Of a stretch of 64,000 nucleotides of DNA, positions 43,717 to 50,203 are shown one piece after another; positions within the stretch are counted from its first letter, which is position 1, and every line of letters begins with the position of its first letter. A program made the position numbers and the translations under genes. Under the pieces are notes generated by a model. The model searched no databases. It was not told the origin of the DNA and was given only the letters and a program-made list of their open reading frames with translations. The stretch comes from Pseudalkalibacillus sp. SCS-8 (GTDB lineage: Bacteria > Bacillota > Bacilli > Bacillales > Fictibacillaceae): positions 1,984,001-2,048,000 of the forward strand of contig NZ_CP143541.1 of assembly GCF_040126055.1 (NCBI RefSeq), in the 5' to 3' direction.

Positions 43717-43991
43717 CAAGTTGTCTCATCCCAGTATTGGGCGATACCAGCAATATCCGAATCCAACTCATTTCGTTGTTCTGCTGCAATCATGATCGGG
43801 ATCTGATCATGCAACGTAATCATGATCGATTCATTGAGCTGATGCGTTTCCAGGTAACTTCGAAGTCTTGTGAATTGTTTTTCAGTCAGCACGGACTGAA
43901 CGTCGATCTGCTTGACCCTTTTGAGGATGAATTCAGATGTTACGTCATCCCATTCACCACTCAATACTTGACCGTCGTACTTCTCCATCAC
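43716..43991 (-). CDS. Hypothetical protein, 91 aa
   Basis: 91 residues from GTG 43991 or ATG 43988, with a strong AAAGGAGG SD. Soluble and acidic (MMEKYDGQVLSGEWDDVTSE, then KQFTRLRSYLETHQLNESIM and RNELDSDIAGIAQYWDE). No family recognised. The final stop codon touches copy 2 of the dispersed 17-mer. No apparent partner. Confidence 0.7.
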   Translation of the reverse strand: MMEKYDGQVLSGEWDDVTSEFILKRVKQIDVQSVLTEKQFTRLRSYLETHQLNESIMITLHDQIPIMIAAEQRNELDSDIAGIAQYWDETT

Positions 43992-44088
43992 GTTCTTCCT
44001 CCTTTTTATTAGACGTTATTTTTCCTTATTCAGTAAAATGGACAATAAATCTTTCAAATATGAAAATATCTCAATTTAACGCTAGCTG

Positions 44089-44114
44089 AAGGTGACTACA
44101 TAGTCACCTTTTTT
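44089..44114 (+). promoter_or_regulatory. Terminator-like palindrome in the cydA leader
   Basis: AAGGTGACT-ACAT-AGTCACCTT followed by TTTTC, 75-100 bp upstream of cydA on the same strand, with no + strand gene before it for over 1.1 kb. Either an attenuator in the cydA leader, or an operator dyad, or the end of an unseen small RNA. Confidence 0.6.
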
Positions 44115-44190
44115 CATGGAATAAATCACCCTTCATTGTTCAGAATAAAAGAAGCTACCAATAACGGGCGAATTCGAAAGGATAATGGAA

Positions 44191-45522
44191 ATGGATGATT
44201 TATTGATTGCAAGAACGTTATTCGGAACGACCATGGGTGTCCATATCATTTATGCAACGTTAGGGATCGGAATTCCTCTCATGATCTTGATTGCCGAGCT
44301 CGTCTACCAGAAAACGGGAGACCGCGATTATGCCATAATGGCCAATCGTTGGACGAAAGGTTTTGCCGTCCTCTTAGGAGTAGCCATTCCGACCGGGACG
44401 ATTGCGGGTGTCCAGCTGACCCTTCTCTGGCCAGGATTCATGGAGGTTGTCGGAAAAGTCATCGCCCTCCCCTTCCAAATCGAAATCTACGCCTTTTTCC
44501 TTGAGGCTTTGTTCATGTCGATCTATGTTTATGCAGCCGATCGGCTCAGTCCCCTAATGCGGATATTAAGTGTATTCTTTGTTTTTGTAGGTGCAGCGGC
44601 ATCTGGCATCCTGATTACGAATGTCCATGCTTTTGAGGGGACACCGGCCGGATTCAGGATTGAGAATGGTGAAATCGTCGATGTAGATCCGTGGGCTGCA
44701 TTCTTCAACCCTAGTTTTCTCGTGACAGCAGGTCATGTCGCTGTTTCAGCTTTCATGACGGGTGCGTTCGTCATCGCCTCGATTGCAGCGTTCAAAATGT
44801 GGAAGGAAAAGCAGGTGAACAGGACCTATCGCTTCCACCAGAAGGCTTTAATGATGGGTTTGATTGCTGGCGGGATTTTCTCATTGATGACCGCCGTGAA
44901 TGGGCATGAAAGCGCCCAGATGCTTCATGAGTACCAGCCGGAAAAATTAGCTGCAGCGGAAGGACTTTTTGAAACACAGCGGTATGCTCCGCTTGCGATC
45001 GGTGGTTTCACTGATCGGGAGGAACAAGAAGTGAAGTGGGCGATTGAAATCCCTTGGGCATTGAGCTTCCTCGCAGGTGACCGTTTCGATACGGAAGTGA
45101 AAGGGTTGAATGATTACCCAGAAGAACTATGGCCTCCCCTGTTCGTGCATACCCTTTTCAATGCAATGGTCGGAATCGGTACGATGTTGATCTTTCTTTC
45201 CATGATCGGCTTCACAATTCGTCATATTTTCAAGAAGGAACAGTTTCCTCGCTGGTTGATGACACTTTTCATAACTGCGGGACCACTGTCGATCGTCGCG
45301 ATCGAATTCGGTTGGATCTTCGCCTGTACGGGTCGTCAACCGTGGGTCATCTATCGCATATTGAAGACAGAAGATGTCGTAACTTCAGCATCGAATTTAG
45401 GGACGTTCTTCATCATGTTCGTCATCGTTTATATCATTTTGATGATCTCAACCGTATTGGTCCTTCGTTATTATTTCAGACGTCATCCGATTGAACATGA
45501 ACTTGAGCCGAAGACAGAATAA
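44191..45522 (+). CDS. cydA: Cytochrome bd-type quinol oxidase subunit I
   Basis: 443 residues from ATG 44191 (ATG 44185 is 3 nt after the SD AAAGGA, so less likely). Integral membrane subunit carrying hemes b558, b595 and d. Heme ligands: His in GVHIIY (about 19) and GHVAVSAFM (about 184). The conserved acid pair is in LPFQIEIYAFFLEALFMSIY, and the quinol Q-loop is short (EYQPEKLAAAEGLFETQRY). The GRQPW motif is preceded by ACT rather than by the usual Glu, as in the YthA-like branch rather than E. coli CydA. Reduces O2 to water with quinol. Operon with cydB. Confidence 0.93.
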   Translation: MDDLLIARTLFGTTMGVHIIYATLGIGIPLMILIAELVYQKTGDRDYAIMANRWTKGFAVLLGVAIPTGTIAGVQLTLLWPGFMEVVGKVIALPFQIEIYAFFLEALFMSIYVYAADRLSPLMRILSVFFVFVGAAASGILITNVHAFEGTPAGFRIENGEIVDVDPWAAFFNPSFLVTAGHVAVSAFMTGAFVIASIAAFKMWKEKQVNRTYRFHQKALMMGLIAGGIFSLMTAVNGHESAQMLHEYQPEKLAAAEGLFETQRYAPLAIGGFTDREEQEVKWAIEIPWALSFLAGDRFDTEVKGLNDYPEELWPPLFVHTLFNAMVGIGTMLIFLSMIGFTIRHIFKKEQFPRWLMTLFITAGPLSIVAIEFGWIFACTGRQPWVIYRILKTEDVVTSASNLGTFFIMFVIVYIILMISTVLVLRYYFRRHPIEHELEPKTE

Positions 45523-45536
45523 TAGGAGGAATGGAC

Positions 45537-46559
45537 ATGCCTGATGCTTTACTCGCAATCACCCTGCTTTGGATTTTCGTCTTCATTTATGCTGTCGCCG
45601 CTACCATTGATTTTGGAGCAGGATTTTGGTCGATGATCTATCTTGGAAGAAGGCAAATGAGAGCGACTAAAATCGCGAACCGATATTTATCGCCATCATG
45701 GGAAGTGACGAACGTCTTCATCGTTCTTATCATTGTCGCATTAGTCAGCTTCTTCCCTGGGGCAACCTATACGTTGGGAACCGTACTGTTGATCCCAGGG
45801 AGCTTCGTCATACTATTACTCGCCCTCCGCAGTGCATACCTTGTTTTTTCACACACTGCGAAAGATTATGAAAGAGTCCTGACCTATATATCCGGGATTT
45901 CCGGATTTTTGATCCCCGGGCTCCTCATCTTGATCCTGCCAATTTCTCATGGTGGTTACATCGAAACGATAGACGGAACAGGGCAATTAAGTATCGGCGC
46001 CTTGGTTACAAGCTGGAGCACCTATGCTTTTGTCGCCTTTGCGATCTCCAGCACCCTTTTCTTGTCCTCTCTCCTGCTTTGTGACTATTCGAACGTAGCG
46101 AATGATGATGAAGCCTTCCAGATTTATAAGAGAGATGCCCAGATGATTGGACCGATCGTCCTTCTTTCTGCCTTCTTCATCATGCTCGCGATAAGAATGG
46201 AAGCATACTGGCTATATGAAAACATGATGGAACAAATCAACTGGCTGATCGCCTCAATTGTCGTGTTCATGATCGGTTATGGCGTTCTTTGGCTGAAAAA
46301 ACCAATTCCACGACTCGCAGTCCTCGGAATCGTCGTTCAATATTTGCTTGCAAGCTATGCTTACGGAGTCAGCCATTTGCCTTACATCGTCTATCCTTCC
46401 GTCACGATAGAATCTGGATTCACCCACCCGAGCATGTTCAGAGCATTGTTCGTATCTTATATCGTCGGTTTTGCCATCCTCATCCCAGGATTCATCTATT
46501 TCTGGCGCTTGTTCATGAAGGATCGTCGTTATATCAAATCCGGTGAGCCTGATTCTTGA
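45537..46559 (+). CDS. cydB: Cytochrome bd-type quinol oxidase subunit II
   Basis: 340 residues from ATG 45537 (GGAGG 7 nt upstream; an ATG at 45531 is only 1 nt from the SD). Eight or nine transmembrane helices, with ALLAITLLWIFVFIYAVAATIDFGAGFWSM as the typical first part and the C-terminal GFTHPSMFRALF segment. No heme ligands; supports CydA in the membrane. The intergenic space is under 20 bp, so it is coupled to cydA. No cydC/cydD transporter genes follow. Confidence 0.92.
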   Translation: MPDALLAITLLWIFVFIYAVAATIDFGAGFWSMIYLGRRQMRATKIANRYLSPSWEVTNVFIVLIIVALVSFFPGATYTLGTVLLIPGSFVILLLALRSAYLVFSHTAKDYERVLTYISGISGFLIPGLLILILPISHGGYIETIDGTGQLSIGALVTSWSTYAFVAFAISSTLFLSSLLLCDYSNVANDDEAFQIYKRDAQMIGPIVLLSAFFIMLAIRMEAYWLYENMMEQINWLIASIVVFMIGYGVLWLKKPIPRLAVLGIVVQYLLASYAYGVSHLPYIVYPSVTIESGFTHPSMFRALFVSYIVGFAILIPGFIYFWRLFMKDRRYIKSGEPDS

Positions 46560-46566
46560 TGGTCCG

Positions 46567-46583
46567 TACGATACGTGAAATTT
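46567..46583. repeat. Dispersed intergenic 17-mer, copy 3
   Basis: TACGATACGTGAAATTT, one base different from copies 1 and 2, beginning 8 bp after the cydB stop. Confidence 0.65.
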
Positions 46584-46707
46584 CCAGTATGTTTTTTTCC
46601 AAGGATTAAACTCAACAAACCTTTATTAAAATATCAGCTCTGTAAGCTTTATTTTTGAAAATGGAGCTATTCAACATCACCAACATTATTTAACAGTGTC
46701 AAAATAT

Positions 46708-46754
46708 AAAAAGGCTGTCAGAAAATCAGTTTGCACCGATCTTCTGAACAGCCC
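46708..46754 (-). terminator. Terminator after the 65-aa membrane protein gene
   Basis: On the - strand GGCTGTTCAGAA pairs with TTCTGACAGCC, then TTTTTATATT. Confidence 0.88.
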
Positions 46755-46755
46755 T

Positions 46756-46953
46756 TCATTTATCCGTTTGCTCATGTACATTGGTATCCTTACAAGCTTC
46801 TGAATGCTTCTTTTCAAATTCGTTCAATTCTTTTGCGGAATGCTTACGAATGAACACTGTTGCGATGATGGCCCCAGTTATGAATATAAGTAGCATGATG
46901 ACAGAAGGAATGTATTCCGATTTATCGTCCGGAAAATACAGGAATTCCATCAT
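46756..46953 (-). CDS. Hypothetical single-span membrane protein
   Basis: About 65 residues from ATG 46953 (GTG 46962 and ATG 46950 are alternatives; SD GAGAGG). One transmembrane helix (SVIMLLIFITGAIIATVFI, about 17-35) followed by a charged cytoplasmic tail (RKHSAKELNEFEKKHSEACK) with one Cys. Resembles small oxidase-associated peptides in shape and lies near cydAB, but is convergent with them, so association is not supported. Not recognised. Confidence 0.6.
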   Translation of the reverse strand: MMEFLYFPDDKSEYIPSVIMLLIFITGAIIATVFIRKHSAKELNEFEKKHSEACKDTNVHEQTDK

Positions 46954-47046
46954 ACGCGTCACTTCCTCTCTCCGTTTCCTAGCTACATTATAACAGACAG
47001 TCCTCGCTCATGTTATCCATACATCTTTTACAATTTCGTGAAAAGA

Positions 47047-47083
47047 AAAACCCGAGAGGTCGTACAACTCCACTCGGGTTTTC
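47047..47083 (-). terminator. yppE terminator
   Basis: AAACCCGAG/CTCGGGTTT stem with TTTCTTTTC following on the - strand. Confidence 0.88.
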
Positions 47084-47087
47084 GTTA

Positions 47088-47450
47088 TCATATCTGTTCC
47101 ACAATCGATTCAAGGATATAGTCGATTGATTTCGTCATCGCGATGAACCTTTTTTCTCTCGTATCCTTTTGAAACGCCTGGACGGCTATGATCGTCATGT
47201 TTTCATACGTATCCTTGAGTTGGATCGGATAGACATACTTTGGCTTCTCTTTCAACGCCCAATCCGTTGCGAGAGGCTTCCATTCATCAGCCAGCACTTG
47301 CATCCGATCTGCGAATGGCTTCACTTCACCATAAAAATCAACCTCATAGTCTTCCCTGGATGTATGTTCGGTGAATTGGAGATAGGCCTTTTCTGTCATG
47401 TTCCGTAATTCAATCGTCAATTCTTTTAAGCGTCGTCTTTCCGTGTTCAT
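47088..47450 (-). CDS. yppE: YppE family protein (DUF1798)
   Basis: 120-residue four-helix protein of the YppE family (LKELTIELRNMTEKAYLQF, EVDFYGEVKPFADRMQVLAD, KYVYPIQLKDTYENM). Known only as a structural-genomics fold; no function. In B. subtilis it lies in the same ypp cluster near sspM and yppC. SD GAGGTG. Ends in its own terminator. Confidence 0.9.
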   Translation of the reverse strand: MNTERRRLKELTIELRNMTEKAYLQFTEHTSREDYEVDFYGEVKPFADRMQVLADEWKPLATDWALKEKPKYVYPIQLKDTYENMTIIAVQAFQKDTREKRFIAMTKSIDYILESIVEQI

Positions 47451-47506
47451 CGTTTCACCTCGCTGAACCTATCCTAACAGATTCGATTCAGAAAAGCGAT
47501 TTTCTA

Positions 47507-48037
47507 TCAGAGCGTGAACAGGCTGACGAGCCAATTGCGCTTTTTTGCTGTTTTTACAGGATTGAATTCCGACCGGATTTCATGGGTGGCGGTCACTTGC
47601 AATAGAAGCTGTTCTTCTAGCACGAGCATCTTCTCCTCAAGCTCTGTCAACCGGGTCGACATCTGGTCCATATCCTTCCGGTGCTGCATGACCTGATAGG
47701 ACAATACTTCATCCGCTTTTTGAGAAACCTTGGATTCCAACAAGTTGAGCTGCTCCTGAAGCTGATTGAAGCTAGCATCCATTTCTTTCAGCCCAGCCCC
47801 TTTTTGCGGTTTGACAACTTCCTCTCGATCGTTCAGCTTGATGTCACTCATTTGCAAGCCCTGTTTAAGCAGCTGCTGTATCTCATGTAAACGGTCAATG
47901 TCTTCTTCACGGAACAAATAATGGCCATGGTCATTTTTCGGGCATGGGATATCGAAATACTTGACCCATCGTTGAATGGTGGTCGGATTGACATTCAGCT
48001 TCTTGGAAACGACTTTCGTTTTCACCAATCTCTCCAT
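47507..48037 (-). CDS. racA: RacA-like chromosome-anchoring protein (MerR-type HTH plus coiled coil)
   Basis: 176 residues. N-terminal MerR-type winged helix (1-60: TKVVSKKLNVNPTTIQRWVKYF, then HGHYLFREEDIDRLHEIQ), a long coiled coil (about 80-150, LKEMDASFNQLQEQLNLLES) and a short hydrophobic C-terminus (NWLVSLFTL). This order and length match RacA, which binds GC-rich centromere-like sites and tethers the forespore chromosome to the pole through DivIVA. In B. subtilis racA lies elsewhere, so synteny does not support it. A generic MerR-like protein is the alternative. SD GGGAGG. Confidence 0.6.
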   Translation of the reverse strand: MERLVKTKVVSKKLNVNPTTIQRWVKYFDIPCPKNDHGHYLFREEDIDRLHEIQQLLKQGLQMSDIKLNDREEVVKPQKGAGLKEMDASFNQLQEQLNLLESKVSQKADEVLSYQVMQHRKDMDQMSTRLTELEEKMLVLEEQLLLQVTATHEIRSEFNPVKTAKKRNWLVSLFTL

Positions 48038-48180
48038 AGTGCGGACCTCCCGATTTATTGGTAAGAGATATATTCGAGAGGCTATATTTTTTCCCCTTCC
48101 ACCATGACAAAACTAGTATCCGTTCGCCAAAGAAAGTGGTTCTTCCACGATTATCCTTCCATTCGACAGCATCAACACGC

Positions 48181-48210
48181 TGTATAGATGAACGGTGACG
48201 TATCATACTA
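48181..48210 (+). promoter_or_regulatory. Sigma-G promoter of sspM
   Basis: TGTATA (48181-48186), 17-nt spacer, CATACTA (48204-48210); consensus TGAATA-N17/18-CATACTA. Start predicted near 48217, giving a very short leader with the SD nearly at its 5' end. Confidence 0.8.
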
Positions 48211-48229
48211 ACAATAGGAGGTGAGGTAA

Positions 48230-48337
48230 ATGAGCAAAAGACGCGGACCGACAAAGGAAGACAAGAAGAATGTCCAGACTGCAAAAACCGGCTACGGGGA
48301 CAAAAAGCTGGAAGGACCGAACCGACCTGCAACATAA
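48230..48337 (+). CDS. sspM: Acid-soluble spore protein M
   Basis: 35-residue minor SASP made in the forespore. Ends DKKLEGPNRPAT, close to the DKKLGGPNRPST end of B. subtilis SspM; the N-terminus is basic (MSKRRGPTKEDKKN). SD AGGAGGTGAGG before ATG 48230. A sigma-G promoter with the -10 CATACTA confirms forespore expression. In B. subtilis sspM is in the same ypp cluster. Too short for typical ORF calling. Confidence 0.88.
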   Translation: MSKRRGPTKEDKKNVQTAKTGYGDKKLEGPNRPAT

Positions 48338-48394
48338 ACCTGAAGCTCTGGTTGACCAAAAGCGATGTCGAGGACTCGTGAAGGTCAACCTTTT

Positions 48395-49387
48395 CTATAG
48401 CAGGTGTGCTTTCACTTTTGACAATACGTACAATTCATACCTTTTATGTGCGTACCATTCATTGAGATGGAGGTGCTTCGGCAGCTTGACTGGTTTGAAA
48501 AAAGGTTCGACTTGGTGACCCGATTTTGACCAATCACTGAAATCTTGCCGATGATGACCGATAATTGGATAAACAGCTCTTAACGGAAAACAGTGATCCT
48601 CATATCCCCGGGAACGGAAGTATTGTTCATAGTCTGTCCTCGCCCCTGTCGGTTCTGTGTGGATTGCAAAACGGATGAAATGATCCTTAAGACAACTTGA
48701 AGTCAGAAGAGCCAGAAGCCTCTTACCAAGTATGATCCTGTTTCGCAGCTTTTTGAATCCATGAACGGACAATCCATATAAATCACCCGATCGTGTCGGA
48801 AACAAGACAGTACTGAAATGGAATCGTTCTTGCAGCCAAAATGGCATTGTGTTGAACACCGAGGTTTGATACCGGGGATTTTCAATGACGGGTTTTTGGA
48901 TCAGATTTTGTTCATTGATAATTAAAGCGGTGTCTAGCCGATTACGACCTTTTTCTTCCCAATAACGCTTCCACTCTGTTTCCATGAACGATGAAACATG
49001 AAAATGCTCAAGAAGATGGAATAACGGCCGGGAAGCCTGTTTGGAGGCTTCATAGACAAGGAGTTGTGGATACGCATCTGAAAAGATGAGCCAGTTCGCC
49101 CGTTCGTAGGTATCAAATATCCAGCGCCGATCCTCTGCTCTCATCATTACTCTGAATTCCTTTAGGATCAGATCACCCATGTTCCATCCCGCGTTCCGTG
49201 AAACCATACTTGCCAGAAAGGGCCAAAACAACTCAGGATTGCGAAGGAAATAGGATTGATAGGCTTTCGTCCGTGATATGTTGTCCATATTCCATCTGTC
49301 CGTAGCCTTCTTTATACGGGAGAAAACCTCCTTTTCATAAACATTCAATGATTCGAATCGATTTGAACGTACATCCATCATATCCAT
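48395..49387 (-). CDS. yppC: DUF2515 protein YppC
   Basis: 330 residues (ATG 49387, or 49381 which is better placed to GGAG). DUF2515 covers most of the length: ISRTKAYQSYFLRNPELFWPF (about 38), SMVSRNAGWNMGDL (about 61) and a large aromatic-rich core. Soluble; no function known. Divergent from recU, as in B. subtilis. A similar gene order there supports the name. Confidence 0.88.
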   Translation of the reverse strand: MDMMDVRSNRFESLNVYEKEVFSRIKKATDRWNMDNISRTKAYQSYFLRNPELFWPFLASMVSRNAGWNMGDLILKEFRVMMRAEDRRWIFDTYERANWLIFSDAYPQLLVYEASKQASRPLFHLLEHFHVSSFMETEWKRYWEEKGRNRLDTALIINEQNLIQKPVIENPRYQTSVFNTMPFWLQERFHFSTVLFPTRSGDLYGLSVHGFKKLRNRIILGKRLLALLTSSCLKDHFIRFAIHTEPTGARTDYEQYFRSRGYEDHCFPLRAVYPIIGHHRQDFSDWSKSGHQVEPFFKPVKLPKHLHLNEWYAHKRYELYVLSKVKAHLL

Positions 49388-49515
49388 TCTCCATTCACAA
49401 ACATAGGTTCGTAAAAAATCGTCATCCTACTCGACATACGTTGTAAATATGGTATATTTTTAGAGACGATGATATCATTGTCATTTACTCAATCGAAATG
49501 AAGGAGGGTGGAAAT

Positions 49516-50139
49516 GTGAACTTCCGTTATCCGAACCGAAAGTCATCCACCACCGTCAAGCGGGTACCGCAAGCTGCACAAGGTAGTGAGCAAAACCGTT
49601 CCTACGCAAACCGTGGTATGACATTCGAAGAGGATATCAACCACTCCAATTCTTATTATTTACAGTCAGGTAAAGCGGTTATTCACAAAAAACCGACGCC
49701 CGTTCAAATTGTATCAGTCGATTACCCGAAGCGAAGCGCAGCGGTGATCAAGGAAGCGTATTTCAAACAGCCGTCAACGACCGACTATAATGGCGTCTAC
49801 AAGGGACGGTACATCGATTTTGAAGCGAAGGAGACGAGAAACAAGACCTCCTTCCCATTGACGAACTTCCATCAGCACCAAATCGATCATATGAAACAAG
49901 TCATTGATCAAGAGGGAATTTCCTTCATCCTTGTCCGCTTCAAAAGCACACAAGACATTTATTTGCTGGAAGCAGAGCACTTATTCCAATATTGGGATCA
50001 ACAACACGACGGTGGAAGAAAATCCATACCAAAAACCTACTTCGATCAGTATGGTCACAGGATCACCCTTGGGTATAATCCTAGAATCGATTATCTTGCT
50101 ATCATCGATCGTATTTCTTTTCAAGTTCAAAAAGGGTAG
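49516..50139 (+). CDS. recU: Holliday junction resolvase RecU
   Basis: 207 residues from GTG 49516, chosen since the SD AAGGAGG (49501-49507) lies downstream of the ATG at 49498. PD-(D/E)XK-type nuclease: [20 protein letters not shown] (about 82), [18 protein letters not shown] (about 105, with the catalytic Asp-Glu-Lys), and [14 protein letters not shown] at the end. Cleaves Holliday junctions and aids RecA. Directly upstream of ponA as in B. subtilis; a long joint message is likely. Confidence 0.95.
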   Translation: MNFRYPNRKSSTTVKRVPQAAQGSEQNRSYANRGMTFEEDINHSNSYYLQSGKAVIHKKPTPVQIVSVDYPKRSAAVIKEAYFKQPSTTDYNGVYKGRYIDFEAKETRNKTSFPLTNFHQHQIDHMKQVIDQEGISFILVRFKSTQDIYLLEAEHLFQYWDQQHDGGRKSIPKTYFDQYGHRITLGYNPRIDYLAIIDRISFQVQKG

Positions 50140-50203
50140 TAAACTTTCCATATGATGCGAATGATATGATTGGCAGTTTACGTTCAGAAAGGTAGGAGCA
50201 ACG

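Noticed and set aside
46756..46953. CydX/CydS-like small subunit of cytochrome bd
   Set aside because: It is one-helix and near cydAB but is encoded convergently with its own terminator, and is longer and more charged than CydX or CydS.
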